Below are positions 26,201 to 35,723 of a DNA stretch of 64,000 nucleotides, piece by piece. The position numbers and the translations under genes are program-made. The notes below the pieces were generated by a model. That model worked only from the letters and a program-made list of their open reading frames with translations, did no database searches and was not told the origin of the DNA. Numbering within the stretch: the stretch's first letter is position 1; each line of letters starts with the position of its first letter. Source of the DNA: Enterococcus sulfureus ATCC 49903 (GTDB lineage Bacteria > Bacillota > Bacilli > Lactobacillales > Enterococcaceae); assembly GCF_000407605.1 (NCBI RefSeq), contig NZ_ASWO01000001.1, positions 186,001 to 250,000 on the forward strand, written 5' to 3'.

Positions 26201-29200
26201 CTGTTACTTTTTGTGTAGCCACTTTTTGCCCATTTGCTAGCAACTCGATCTCGATACTTTCTGGACGAAGACCATCTTGATCATTTTCGTCTTCCCAAAC
26301 TTTGGTTGCATCGACTTTCGTCATTTCTGGAACATGCGTATTCGTGATTGTTGTGCCGTCAATTGAACTTTCGTAAGAAGATACTGCTTCTTCTTTAATG
26401 GTGTAAGTAATTTCTTTGCCATCTTTGTATTTAGCTAACCCTTGAAGAACGGTTTTCCATTGCTCTTCTGCGGTTAAAGTTACTTGACCGATTTCCTCTT
26501 TATCACTAAATACCGTAACTAGGATTTTCTCAGGACGTAGCCCGTCTTGATTATTTTGATCATCCCAAGTTTTCACGATGGGTAGATCGATCGTTTCAGC
26601 ATTATGTGTATTGGTGATGATCGTTCCTTCAATTGCTTGCGTGTAATCTTTGACTTCATCTTCAGTTACAGAATAGGTGATCAATTGACCATCTTTATAT
26701 TCTGGAAGGTCTGTAAATGCAGTTTTCCACTCTTCTTTTTCAGTCAATTTACGAGAATCGATTTCCTCGCCATTAGCCAATAAATGAATCGTGATCTCAG
26801 ATGGACGTTTGCCGTCTTGATCGTTCTGATCATTCCATTGTTTTTCTACATCAACAGTTTTTAGACTTGGACTATGTGTATTCGTAATCGTAAATCCATC
26901 GATTGTCGTCTCATATCCTTCAACAGCTTTTTCTTTAATCGAGTAACTGATTTCTTTCCCATTTTCTTTTTTAGGAAGATCTTTAAAAGTTGCTTGCCAG
27001 TTATCTTCTTGAGTTATCTGTTTAGTCGCAACTTTTTCATCATTGCCATACAATTCTACTTGAATATTTTCAGGGCGAAGACCATCTTGATTATTGGCAT
27101 CATTCCAATTTTTAGTAACGTTGACCTCAGTCGTTTCTGGAACATGAGTATTTGTAATCGTTGTGCCCTCAACTGTTGCTGTATAACCTGGAACTTCTGT
27201 CACTTCTTTTGCAGTATAGTCGATCTCTTTAGCTGCTTCGTATTTTGGTAAATCAGTAAATGTTGCTTTCCAATCGGTTTTTGCTGTTACAGTTTGTTTC
27301 CCAACAGAAACATTGTTTGCAAACAGCTCTACTTCAACTTCTTCAGGACGAATACCGTCTTGATCTTTTGCATCGTGCCAAACTTTTGTCACATCCACAC
27401 TAGTTGTTTCAGGAGTGTGCGTATTGGTGATCGTTGTGCCATCGATTGTAGTCGTATATGCTTTAGTTTCAGTGATTTCTTTGATCGTATACTTGATTTC
27501 TTTATCTTTTGCGGAACGTTTTTCAAAGCCAGTAAATGTTGTTTTCCAATCATCTGCTGCTGTGATTTCTTTTGTTGCTACTTGCTCTCCATCGGCAAAC
27601 AAGGCAACCTCGATTTTAGCTGGACGTTTGCCATCTTGGTTATTGGCATCTTCCCAAACTTTTGTTACTGGGATATCGATCGTTTCTACATTATGTGTAT
27701 TCGTGATCGTTGTGCCATTGATCGCTGTTGTATACTGAGGAACTTTATCTTCTTTTACAGTATATTGAATATCCTGTCCATTTTCTTTTGCATCTAAATC
27801 GGTAAATGCAAACGTCCAATTGTTTTCTTTTGTAACCACTTGTGAAGCAACTTCTTTTTCACCCTTCATCAAGCGGACCGTGATCGAGTCTGGACGTAAA
27901 CTGTCTTGATCGTCTTTATCTTGCCAAATTTTAGTTCCTTCAACACTCGTTTTTTCTACGTCATGTGTATTCGTCAACTCAAATGTAATGTCATTCTTTT
28001 CTACTTTAGAGGTAACACTTGGCGTATACCCGTCCACTGCATCTTCTACGATACTGTACTCGATGATTTCTCCAGCAGCTTTTTTAGGTAAATTCTCTAC
28101 TGTCACTTGCCAGTTGTTCTCACTAGATAATACGTGTGTTTGATCGGCTAATTTTTGACCATTTGCTAAAATATGAACGGTTACTTGATTTTTTCTTAAC
28201 CCATCTTGGTTATTCGCATCATGCCACGTTTTGGCAATCGCTAATTTTGTAGTTTCTGGTGTATGGGTGTTCGTAATCGTTGTCCCGTCGATTGTGCTAG
28301 TGTAATCTGCTACAGGTTGTTCGGGTAACGTGTACTTGATTTCTTTCCCATTTTCATATTTTGCTAAGTTTTTAACTGTTGTTTGCCAGTCTTGATCAGC
28401 CGTCACTTCGATCGTTTTGACTAATGTATCATTTGCAAGTACGTCGACTTTAACCATTTCTGGACGAAGACCATCTTGATTATCGGCGTCTTTCCAAATT
28501 TTAGTAACAGGCACTTCTATCGTTTCAGGAATATGCGTATTGGTGATCGTCATCCCCTCGATAGTCGTTTCATATCCTGCTACACTTGTTTCTTTCAGTG
28601 TATACGTGATCTCTTTACCTTGCTCGTTTACTGGTAAATTTTTAAAACTTGCTGTCCAATTTTGGTCTGCTGTAACGACTTGTTCCGCAACTTGTTTGTT
28701 ATTAGCTAATAATTGAATATTGATTTTATCCGGTCGGATTCCATCTTGATTATCGGCATCTTTCCAAATTTTAGTTGCTTCAAGTGTTTTCGTATCAATA
28801 GCATGTGTATTGGTTAGTACCGTCGTCATAGTCTCTGTATTTAATTCAGTATTTACTGTGTAGCCATCTGCAACCGCTACTTCTCTAAATTCATAGATAT
28901 TTTGGTCTGTCCCATCATGACTTGGTAAATCCTTGATCGTTAACTTCCAGTCATTTTCTTTATCCAACGTATATGTTTCTATAATTTGCTCACTATCGTT
29001 CGATTTTTTATCATGATATTTCACTAATTGTACTTGGATTTTTGTTGGACGAATTCCATCTTGATCATCGCGATCGTCCCATTGTTTGATGACACTTGCA
29101 GCAATTTTTTGCTGTGTATTGGCCACTTCTTTGACGATCACGTTTTCTTGTTTATTCGCATATTTTTTATTGACATCCACTTTAAATGGTTCACCTGCAG

Positions 29201-32200
29201 TGTAGCCGATCGGCGCAGTAGTTTCTTTTACTGTATATTCACGTAAGGGGAGATTACTGATGCTTACTTCCCCATTTTTAGTGGTATACGTCCCAAATAA
29301 CGTTGGGTTGTCATTTAACATATAATACAAGTCAAATGTTGCTTCATTTCCCCCTTTGATGAGCTCGTTTGAAGCACTATCCACTTTTTTCAGGTGCAAT
29401 ACGCCTTTTTTAGGATCCATTTGTCCATCGATACTTGCAAATGCTGTTGCAGTAATTTCTGAACTCTCGATTTCTTTTTTTTCAAAATTTGAACCCTCTA
29501 ACGAAACAGTATTTGAAATTTGTCCATCTTTTGTTAAAACGACTGTGGCATAACTCAGTACTACATGTTTTGTTAATGGATTTTCAAATTCCAATACTAA
29601 TGTTTGATTTTCTGTAGTCAGTGTATAATCGGTACCTAGTTCGAATTCCTTACCCGTTTCTTGATCTTTCACTACTAAAGAATCTTGTTTATAGACATGA
29701 CCGTCACTGATCGTATCTGTTATGACTGCATTATTGATAACGGATAAACTATTGTTCACGTCAACTGTCCAAGTGATTTCATCACCGGTATAGGCTTGAT
29801 TATTTTCAGCATTTGATGTTTTCGTTAAAAATTGTTCTGAGCGATCATATTTGATTGTACTCGTGTAAGAAGACGTTTTGCCATTTGCGATTAAGCTAGC
29901 TTTATTGGTGTACTCAGCTAATGATCGTTCTGGAACCGTCGCAGTATACGTAATCAAATACGGTTTTTCAACTGTGTCGTTAAACTCGATCGTCAGCGTA
30001 TTGCCTTTTTCAGAGATTTCAGGTGTTTTAAAGCCCGTTGTCACTTGGTTGCCTTTTGTTACTTCTCCATCTTTGTTGACAATATATTCATAGACTTGGA
30101 CATTTTCGATTTTCCCATCAAAACCTAACGTATCTGTAAATTGTACATTAGACCCTAAGTTTTGACGTTGATAGTTGGTATACACTTCATAGTTGATTTT
30201 ACGATCAGAAGCATCTTTTAAATCAGTTGCAAATGTTCCCGATTTATAGCCACCGTTCCAAGAGTCTTCTCTTACTACTTGTGTAGCTTTAGCTTCTTTG
30301 TCAGATGTAAAATCAATTCCTGATTTTGTTTTACCAGCAAATGTTGCAAGATTGGTATACTTATTTTTGCCTGTTGGTTCGCTTGTTTGAGAATCTGCAG
30401 CTACCTTATTGGGATCAAATGAAGTCTTATAAGTGATCACTAACTTTTCATTTAATAGATTACTTGGACTAAATTCATTAAAGTTTAAAACAAAGCCATC
30501 CATAACCCGTGAGAGTTCATAAGCAGTATAGACTTTTCCGCCTTTTGTTACTGTCAAATCATTAGGTGAAAAAACTTGGCCTTTATCTACAAACGAATCT
30601 GTAATCGTCAGTGATTGCATCGCTTCACGTGTCGGATCGACTGTAATTTCCCAACCGATTGTTTGGTTCTCATAATCAATACCCGTTGCTCTTTTGGTAA
30701 ATTGATTTTCTACAATGCCCACGCCTTGACTTGCTGTAGCGGTCTCCGTACCGATCCCTTCTCCTGAGATGGTTGCTTCATTCGTAAACGTTCCTTGACT
30801 AAAATCAGTGATTTCTGTTTCATACTCGATGGTTACTTTTTTTGTGCCCACCTTTTTTAAATTGATTGGAAACTGAGATTTTGTTGCATCTTTTTCCCCT
30901 TCGACTTTAACTAAAATATCTCCAGTCAACTTCAAGCCATTAGGAATCTTATCTTGGATCATTACATCTTTTAAATTTTGTTTTGCGGCATTGATCGTTA
31001 ATGTCCAATGAATTTTTTTCGTATCGTAATCGACTGTCGCGTTTCCAAATTTGGTCAACAACGGTGAACGATTGATGTCTACCGTCGCTTTGGCATTATT
31101 GATCGCTGTTTGACCATCTGATAGCGTTGCTTGATTTTCAAAGCGATTGTTTTGTTGATAGACGCCATTATTTATCTGACTATAATCCACTTTTGTACGA
31201 TAAGTAACGGTATAAATATCATTTTCTTCAATTTTACCTAATACTAATTTAGTTGGAAATTGATTGTTTTTACTCGAAACCGTAACCGGTTCTGTATTGT
31301 TTTTCGTAATCACTAAAGAATCTTTGACAAGCGTATTCCCCGCAGGTAACGTATCGCTTAAAATGGCATTCGTAACGCCACTACCATTACGGTTTAGGGT
31401 CAATGTCCATTCGATAATATCCTCAGTTCCATCTACTTGTTTTCCAGATTTTTCTAAAGTATCCGTACGTGTCAACTTGTCGATCGTCGATTTTACAGGA
31501 GCAGAAGTTTCTCCATTTGCTGTCACGGTTACTTGATTTTCAAATGTTGTTTTTGTACGATCATCGATCGCTGTTTCATATTGGATTCGATAGCCCGCGT
31601 ACCCTTTTACGTCAGGTAAGGTGAGGTCAAATCCTTGTGCTGTATTTTTTTTCGGGGTGATCTTGATCGCTTGCCCTTCACGAACAGTCCCATCGCCACC
31701 AATAGTTAGTGGAATGACTACAAATGAAGTAGCGGCTTGTACACCAGCGGGTAATACATCTTTTATCGTTGGACTATTTACAGTAGCTGCACTTGAGTTC
31801 AGGTAGTCGATCGTCCACTTTAGATTACGTGCATTTTCCTGGCGATCGGCTTCTCCTTTTTTAGTTAACTCTGTAATCGTCGTACTAGGCTTCATCGCAA
31901 TCGTCAATGTCTTATCTTGCGTATCGTGAAACGGTACTTCTTGTAACGCTTGTTCCTTAAATTTTGATTCATCGAATTCTAACTGTAATGTAAAGGTTCC
32001 ATTTTTAATGTCATTTTCTTGTGCTTCTTCATTAAAGGTCAATGTCAATAATCCATTTTTTACGATATACGTCCCAACTTGAATGCCATCTACAATAACG
32101 GGTTGTACTGGAGTAGTCACTTGTTTGAACACATCCGGCAATTGATAGCTTGCGGTGTCGTTATTCACAACACCATCTTTTTGGTTTTCCGTATCCCAAG

Positions 32201-33068
32201 TTAAGGTTAATGCCACTTTAGAGTTTGATGTAACTTCAATCGTTGTCTCGGAGGAAACATCTTTATCGTCAATTTTCAAACTATCAAACGTAAATACATT
32301 TTCCAGTTCTTTAGGGTCACGCATGCTTGCAGATTGGACACGTGGTTGTGTTGCTTTTGATGTACTGCTTGATGTACTGCTTTCTTCTGTCGCACTTGTT
32401 GAACTAACTGTACTTTCAGGATCAGGGTCAGCTTCAGCATCTTCTTTTGGTGTAGTTTCCGTAGATGCTTGTGCACTCGTTTGACTTTCACGTGTCGTGC
32501 TTTGAACAGTTGCACTTGAGTTTGTTGTAGTACTTGAAGTCGCAACTGCATTAGAACTTGTAACACGACTTGAATCAGTTGCGACACTAGAAGCTGTAGA
32601 TTCCGTAGTCACTGTTTTACTTTGATAAGGTGCACTTAAGGTCACTTCACTTACTTTAGTGTTACTTGTCAACGTAAATTTTCGATCAGGTACACGATTT
32701 GGATCCATAGTAAACGTCACGACGATTTCATTTTTAGTCGTTTTTGGTACCACTACTTGAAGTGTCGTGTTGCTTGGTTGCGTAATCGTGCCAGTTTCAC
32801 TTTTGGCTGTCATGGCCGTGTTCGCCTCTAAATCTACTGTTTCATCTGTTTCTGTAGTGTTTGCGAGTGCTAAAACAGCTTTGATCTGTACTTCATTTTC
32901 TGTTTGTCCACTTTCTGTTAAGCTTTTGACAGTTACAACTGCGTTATCTTTTGTTTCCTCGACACCCTCGGCAACAACTGTTAAAGTCGGGACCAATGAT
33001 TGTAACGCTAACACGATTAGTGCAAGCCAAACAGATACCTTACGTGTCTTTGTTGAATGCAATTCCAT
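23253..33068 (-). CDS. Giant cell-wall-anchored adhesin, LPQAN sorting signal
   Basis: The product is 3271 residues from ATG 33068 (GGAGG upstream). In order it has: a signal peptide (to about 35); a Ser/Thr-rich stretch; a collagen-binding-like N-region with several repeated 'T-I-x-D-x-L-P' Ig modules; a SpaA-type prealbumin domain; 12 Cna-B repeats of about 92 residues, each ending in N-T-H; three SdrD-B-like domains (S-V-G-D-F-V-W-L-D-E) separated by long S-S-S-E-T-T linkers; a Glu-Pro-Thr tract; and the sorting signal L-P-Q-A-N, a hydrophobic helix and a basic tail. Cna-B domains usually contain isopeptide bonds. It should be a long fibrillar adhesin linked to peptidoglycan by sortase. 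The fifth residue of the motif is N in place of G. Confidence 0.93.
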   Translation of the reverse strand: MELHSTKTRKVSVWLALIVLALQSLVPTLTVVAEGVEETKDNAVVTVKSLTESGQTENEVQIKAVLALANTTETDETVDLEANTAMTAKSETGTITQPSNTTLQVVVPKTTKNEIVVTFTMDPNRVPDRKFTLTSNTKVSEVTLSAPYQSKTVTTESTASSVATDSSRVTSSNAVATSSTTTNSSATVQSTTRESQTSAQASTETTPKEDAEADPDPESTVSSTSATEESSTSSSTSKATQPRVQSASMRDPKELENVFTFDSLKIDDKDVSSETTIEVTSNSKVALTLTWDTENQKDGVVNNDTASYQLPDVFKQVTTPVQPVIVDGIQVGTYIVKNGLLTLTFNEEAQENDIKNGTFTLQLEFDESKFKEQALQEVPFHDTQDKTLTIAMKPSTTITELTKKGEADRQENARNLKWTIDYLNSSAATVNSPTIKDVLPAGVQAATSFVVIPLTIGGDGTVREGQAIKITPKKNTAQGFDLTLPDVKGYAGYRIQYETAIDDRTKTTFENQVTVTANGETSAPVKSTIDKLTRTDTLEKSGKQVDGTEDIIEWTLTLNRNGSGVTNAILSDTLPAGNTLVKDSLVITKNNTEPVTVSSKNNQFPTKLVLGKIEENDIYTVTYRTKVDYSQINNGVYQQNNRFENQATLSDGQTAINNAKATVDINRSPLLTKFGNATVDYDTKKIHWTLTINAAKQNLKDVMIQDKIPNGLKLTGDILVKVEGEKDATKSQFPINLKKVGTKKVTIEYETEITDFSQGTFTNEATISGEGIGTETATASQGVGIVENQFTKRATGIDYENQTIGWEITVDPTREAMQSLTITDSFVDKGQVFSPNDLTVTKGGKVYTAYELSRVMDGFVLNFNEFSPSNLLNEKLVITYKTSFDPNKVAADSQTSEPTGKNKYTNLATFAGKTKSGIDFTSDKEAKATQVVREDSWNGGYKSGTFATDLKDASDRKINYEVYTNYQRQNLGSNVQFTDTLGFDGKIENVQVYEYIVNKDGEVTKGNQVTTGFKTPEISEKGNTLTIEFNDTVEKPYLITYTATVPERSLAEYTNKASLIANGKTSSYTSTIKYDRSEQFLTKTSNAENNQAYTGDEITWTVDVNNSLSVINNAVITDTISDGHVYKQDSLVVKDQETGKEFELGTDYTLTTENQTLVLEFENPLTKHVVLSYATVVLTKDGQISNTVSLEGSNFEKKEIESSEITATAFASIDGQMDPKKGVLHLKKVDSASNELIKGGNEATFDLYYMLNDNPTLFGTYTTKNGEVSISNLPLREYTVKETTAPIGYTAGEPFKVDVNKKYANKQENVIVKEVANTQQKIAASVIKQWDDRDDQDGIRPTKIQVQLVKYHDKKSNDSEQIIETYTLDKENDWKLTIKDLPSHDGTDQNIYEFREVAVADGYTVNTELNTETMTTVLTNTHAIDTKTLEATKIWKDADNQDGIRPDKINIQLLANNKQVAEQVVTADQNWTASFKNLPVNEQGKEITYTLKETSVAGYETTIEGMTITNTHIPETIEVPVTKIWKDADNQDGLRPEMVKVDVLANDTLVKTIEVTADQDWQTTVKNLAKYENGKEIKYTLPEQPVADYTSTIDGTTITNTHTPETTKLAIAKTWHDANNQDGLRKNQVTVHILANGQKLADQTHVLSSENNWQVTVENLPKKAAGEIIEYSIVEDAVDGYTPSVTSKVEKNDITFELTNTHDVEKTSVEGTKIWQDKDDQDSLRPDSITVRLMKGEKEVASQVVTKENNWTFAFTDLDAKENGQDIQYTVKEDKVPQYTTAINGTTITNTHNVETIDIPVTKVWEDANNQDGKRPAKIEVALFADGEQVATKEITAADDWKTTFTGFEKRSAKDKEIKYTIKEITETKAYTTTIDGTTITNTHTPETTSVDVTKVWHDAKDQDGIRPEEVEVELFANNVSVGKQTVTAKTDWKATFTDLPKYEAAKEIDYTAKEVTEVPGYTATVEGTTITNTHVPETTEVNVTKNWNDANNQDGLRPENIQVELYGNDEKVATKQITQEDNWQATFKDLPKKENGKEISYSIKEKAVEGYETTIDGFTITNTHSPSLKTVDVEKQWNDQNDQDGKRPSEITIHLLANGEEIDSRKLTEKEEWKTAFTDLPEYKDGQLITYSVTEDEVKDYTQAIEGTIITNTHNAETIDLPIVKTWDDQNNQDGLRPEKILVTVFSDKEEIGQVTLTAEEQWKTVLQGLAKYKDGKEITYTIKEEAVSSYESSIDGTTITNTHVPEMTKVDATKVWEDENDQDGLRPESIEIELLANGQKVATQKVTADEEWKTTFTDLPKYEAGQVIEYTLSEVAVEGYEMTVDGTTITNTHIPKTTSVPVVKIWDDRDDLDQIRPEMITIHLLADDKEVQTRKVTAEENWQTEFKNLPTYRDGKMIHYAVTEEAVKGYTTTIDGNMITNTHKVIEVSVGDFVWLDEDKNGKQDKGEPGIADVVLILTDMNGKPVKDIDGNLVQPTKTDKNGYYHFDHLPAGQYQVSIDKEASKDALANLEPTIEGQGTREEDSSTWIATSENLTKDGQVDNTLDFGFVKVEKDEPNESDKPTSSSESTSTSESTSSSETTNSSEPTNSSETTSPSETTSSSETTSSSETTSSSETTSSSETTSSSESTSSSETTSSTETTSSTETTSSTETTSSTETTSSTETTSSTETTSSTETTSSTETTSSSETTSSSETTSSSESTSSSEPTNSSETTSSSETTSSSETTSSSETTSSSETTSSSEPTSSSESTSSTGSTNSSESTSTSESTDSSETEKPTKPIEVSVGDFVWLDENKNGKQDKGEPGIADVVLILTDMDGNPVKDTDGNLVQPTKTDKNGYYHFDRLPAGQYQVSIDKEASKDALANLEPTIEGQGTREEDSSTWIATSENLTKDGQVDNTLDFGFVKVEKDEPNESDKPTSSSETTSSSETTSSSETTSSSETTSSSETTSSSETTSSSETTSSSETTSSSESTSSSESTSTSESTDSSETEKPTKPIEVSVGDFVWLDEDKNGKQDKGEPGIADVVLILTDMDGKPVKDIDGNLVQPTKTDKNGYYHFDRLPAGQYQVSIDKEASKDALANLEPTIEGQGTREENSSTWIATSKELTKNGQVDNTLDFGFVKLEPTEPTEPTEPTEPTEPTEPTEPTEPTEPTEPTEPTEPTEPTEPTEPTEPTEPTEPTEPTEPTEPTIPVVPSIPNEKVSQNESGSTDSNWITSSSLLENNSSVNPYAAKTLPQANEQTQRFLMIIGMVIVAIALTIWSVLFYKRQQQ
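23499..23696 (-). repeat. 22 tandem 9-bp units coding Glu-Pro-Thr
   Basis: The tract is 198 bp, 22 copies of the 9-bp unit coding E-P-T. All but the end unit are identical at the DNA level. It lies between the third SdrD-B domain and the wall anchor. Slippage would change the length in steps of three residues without breaking the frame. Confidence 0.95.
23697..25791 (-). repeat. Three SdrD-B-like units with S-S-S-E-T-T linkers
   Basis: Near-identical SdrD-B coding units lie at about 23697-24081, 24346-24729 and 25414-25791. They are joined by 18-bp-based Ser/Glu/Thr linkers at about 24082-24345 and 24730-25413. The near identity implies recent duplication or gene conversion. Each unit has D-x-N-x-D-like acidic loops that may bind calcium, as in Sdr proteins. 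Confidence 0.88.
25792..29120 (-). repeat. Twelve Cna-B repeats
   Basis: Twelve units of about 277 bp each begin with K-x-W-x-D-x-x-x-Q-D-G-x-R-P and end with T-I-T-N-T-H. They are more diverged from each other than the SdrD-B units. They encode the main stalk of the adhesin. Confidence 0.9.
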
Positions 33069-33103
33069 ATAACTTCCTCCGATAAATATAAAATTATTGC
33101 CTG

Positions 33104-33156
33104 TTCTTTTTACAAAATAAAAGATCATCTATTGTTCTTCTATTTTGTAAAAAGAA
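33104..33156. repeat. Perfect 16-bp inverted repeat in adhesin leader
   Basis: TTCTTTTTACAAAATA (33104-33119) and TATTTTGTAAAAAGAA (33141-33156) are exact reverse complements separated by 21 bases, 36 bases before the adhesin start codon. In RNA it would form a 16-bp stem upstream of the ribosome site. In DNA it may be an operator. Confidence 0.8.
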
Positions 33157-33458
33157 AACTAAATCACAGATTTATAAGTCGTTCTGCTTTGACAATGACC
33201 AAATCGTAGCATGGAATAGCCAAAAACTAAGACACAAAAAATTCACAATTCTTTATTTTCACATACAGATTTGTGAATCGATTTTTTATAGTGTTATTTT
33301 ATTCTAAATAAAAAACAATGAATATCTTATATTATCAAGTTCATCGATGATTTTAGCATAGACTTTAAACGTGCTATTTTTTTATTATATTTTTTGTTAT
33401 TTTAAACTAATTTTTTGACTTTCAAAATTTATTTTTGATAGTTTTTTCTTATTGACAC
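33157..33458. other. AT-rich intergenic stretch, no gene seen
   Basis: About 300 bp upstream of the adhesin leader, between it and the glf terminator. It must carry the adhesin promoter. A TTGTCA and a TATAAA on the minus strand near 33170-33200 are badly spaced (13 bases), so no promoter is assigned. No RNA gene or ORF is visible. Confidence 0.4.
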
Positions 33459-33500
33459 AAAAAAATAGACCTCGTAGCATTTACGAGATCTGTTTTTTTA
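33459..33500 (-). terminator. Terminator of glf
   Basis: AGACCTCGTA pairs with TACGAGATCT (one mismatch) and is followed on the minus strand by seven T residues, at the glf stop codon. Confidence 0.8.
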
Positions 33501-34598
33501 TTTAAATTTTCGTGCACAATGCAACGCTTGATGAATAATTTGATCCATATCACAATAACGATATAATCCTAATCTTCCACCAAATGTCACATGGGTTTGC
33601 TCTTTCGTTAAGTCAAAATATTGTTTAAACCGTACGGTATTTTCCTGATCATTGACAGGATAATACGCTTCTTGTCCAGGAGTCCATTCTAGTGGATATT
33701 CTTTTGTGAGTACAGATTGCCTTTGCGTTCCAAATTCAAAATGTTTATGTTCAATGATTCGCGTATAGGGAACACTGGAATCGGTATAATTGACCACTGC
33801 ATTTCCTTGCACATTCTCACAATCTACTAGGTCATGTTCAAAGCGCAAAGAACGATATGCTAATGGGCCATATCGATAATTAAAGTACTGATCGATCATC
33901 CCGCTAAAAATAATATGATCTGCAGCAGCTTCAAGTTCTGCTTTTTGCGCAAAAAAATCCGTATTTAATTCGACTGTAATATTGGAATGATCCAACATGT
34001 TTTCGATCATTTTCGTATAGCCACCAATTGGGATCCCTTGATACAAATCATCAAAATAATTGTTGTCATACGTAAAGCGAACAGGCAACCGGCGAATAAT
34101 AAATGCCGGCAATTGTGTACACGGTCTTCCCCATTGCTTTTGTGTATAACCCTTGATCAAACGCTCATAGATATCTGTTCCCACTAACGAGATCGCTTGT
34201 TCTTCTAAATTGGCTGGCTTTTTATTCCTTAAATGTGCCCGCTGCTCGTCGATCTTTGCTTTTGCTTCATCTGGCGTCACAACGCCCCACAATCGATTAA
34301 AGGTATTCATATTAAACGGCAAATTATAAAGCTCTCCACGATAATTCGCTATTGGCATATTGGTGTAACGATTAAATTCAGCAAACTGTTGCACATATTT
34401 CCAGATTTCTTGATTCGACGTATGAAAAATATGTGCACCATATTGATGCACCTGTATCCCCGCTATCTCTTTGGTATAAATATTTCCTGCAATATGATCG
34501 CGTTTTTCGACGATCGTCACATGATGACCGTTTTGAGCAAGCTCATGCGCGACGACAGATCCAAATAATCCTGCACCAACAATCAGAATGTTCATCAT
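33498..34598 (-). CDS. glf: UDP-galactopyranose mutase
   Basis: A 366-residue flavoenzyme that interconverts UDP-galactopyranose and UDP-galactofuranose. The FAD-binding motif I-V-G-A-G-L-F-G is near the N-terminus, with E-K-R-D-H-I-A-G-N, then H-Q-Y-G-A-H-I-F-H-T-S, K-Q-W-G-R-P and the C-terminal F-G-G-R-L-G-L-Y-R-Y-C-D-M-D, all typical of Glf. It follows the first GGDEF gene by 29 bases on the same strand, so both are probably in one transcript. This suggests that the neighbouring exopolysaccharide contains galactofuranose. Two adjacent ATGs compete for the start; the upstream one is listed. Confidence 0.93.
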   Translation of the reverse strand: MMNILIVGAGLFGSVVAHELAQNGHHVTIVEKRDHIAGNIYTKEIAGIQVHQYGAHIFHTSNQEIWKYVQQFAEFNRYTNMPIANYRGELYNLPFNMNTFNRLWGVVTPDEAKAKIDEQRAHLRNKKPANLEEQAISLVGTDIYERLIKGYTQKQWGRPCTQLPAFIIRRLPVRFTYDNNYFDDLYQGIPIGGYTKMIENMLDHSNITVELNTDFFAQKAELEAAADHIIFSGMIDQYFNYRYGPLAYRSLRFEHDLVDCENVQGNAVVNYTDSSVPYTRIIEHKHFEFGTQRQSVLTKEYPLEWTPGQEAYYPVNDQENTVRFKQYFDLTKEQTHVTFGGRLGLYRYCDMDQIIHQALHCARKFK

Positions 34599-34627
34599 TT
34601 CACTCTCCAAACGAATTAAAATTTTAA

Positions 34628-35683
34628 TTACGCCGTACGTATAGTATTTCTACCAGCATCTTTTGCTATATACATAGCTTTATCTGCACGTTGAATAATT
34701 TCTGCTACAGGTACTGTTTTCATACACTCTGTCACACCCACTGAAATCGTGATCGGCCATTGGTTGCCTTTAGAATCTAGCAAACCACTATCCATTGCAG
34801 CAATACTTATTCGTAATTCTTCTAACTCTAAAGTCGCTTGTTCAATCGTTTTCTCCTGAATCAAACAAATAAATTCTTCACCACCCATACGATAAATACA
34901 AGAATGGTTAGACGTAAACTGTTTAAATTTTGTCGTTACTTTTTTTAATACCTCATCACCAGCTAAATGTCCAAAATTTGTATTCACTTCTTTGAAAAAA
35001 TCAATGTCGATCACTGCCAGATACAATGATTCTTCTTTTTGGATCCTTCTCTGATAATCCGCGTAAAATTTACGATTATTCGGTAAGGTTGTTAAATAAT
35101 CAATTTCCGCTCTCTTTTTTAGCTCATTGATTCGTTTTAAAATAAATAGCAGGACAGTCATCATCGCGATCCCTGTTACAACCAGTTGAAAATAAGTCCC
35201 AACGTTGCGAAAAAGCACATGATCAAACAATAGATTCACTATGATTCGGATAACGACTGAATAGAAAATTAGTAGGACCAACTGAAGCACGTCACGTGAA
35301 ATGTAACATTTTATCCACTTGAATACTGGATAAATGGAAATTAAAAAAAACAAGCTAAAAGTAAATGAACTAAAAGCTGTAGCATCGAATCCCCATAAAA
35401 AGCGAATCAATGCAATAAAAAAAATACTAGGCAAGGTTACTTTTGGGCCTAAATATTTAATGCAAAAAATATATAGTAAAAAACGATAATCGTATAATAT
35501 TCCGTCGACTACAACGGAATACAGCATCAAAAAAATACCTACAGTCGTGACATAGCAAATATAAAAAATTGTTTCCAAATTAAACTTCTTCACTGGAATG
35601 CTATTTCCTTGTCGAATAAAAAAGAGGAGTAAAATAGCTAGAAGCAAGATTGCCATATTTGCTAAAATAGCTGTTGTTAACAT
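34628..35683 (-). CDS. Membrane diguanylate cyclase (GGDEF), paralog 1
   Basis: A 351-residue protein with about six transmembrane helices (1-190, resembling the 5TM-LYT sensor) and a C-terminal GGDEF domain. The active site reads G-G-E-E-F near residue 266, and the D-I-D-F-F-K metal site near 225 is intact, so it should make cyclic di-GMP. The inhibitory I-site RxxD, expected nine residues before GGEEF, is absent. It is a paralog of the protein at 41945-43036; both begin with A-I-L-A-N-M-A-I-L-L-L-A-I-L. It is divergent from the polysaccharide operon and cotranscribed with glf. Confidence 0.9.
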   Translation of the reverse strand: MLTTAILANMAILLLAILLLFFIRQGNSIPVKKFNLETIFYICYVTTVGIFLMLYSVVVDGILYDYRFLLYIFCIKYLGPKVTLPSIFFIALIRFLWGFDATAFSSFTFSLFFLISIYPVFKWIKCYISRDVLQLVLLIFYSVVIRIIVNLLFDHVLFRNVGTYFQLVVTGIAMMTVLLFILKRINELKKRAEIDYLTTLPNNRKFYADYQRRIQKEESLYLAVIDIDFFKEVNTNFGHLAGDEVLKKVTTKFKQFTSNHSCIYRMGGEEFICLIQEKTIEQATLELEELRISIAAMDSGLLDSKGNQWPITISVGVTECMKTVPVAEIIQRADKAMYIAKDAGRNTIRTA

Positions 35684-35723
35684 CTCGATTTCCTTTCTAT
35701 TTTTCTCTAATCTTTCTTATGAT

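Noticed and set aside
33104-33156. Invertible promoter flanked by inverted repeats
   Set aside because: The 21-base centre is too short to hold a promoter and no recombinase gene is nearby.
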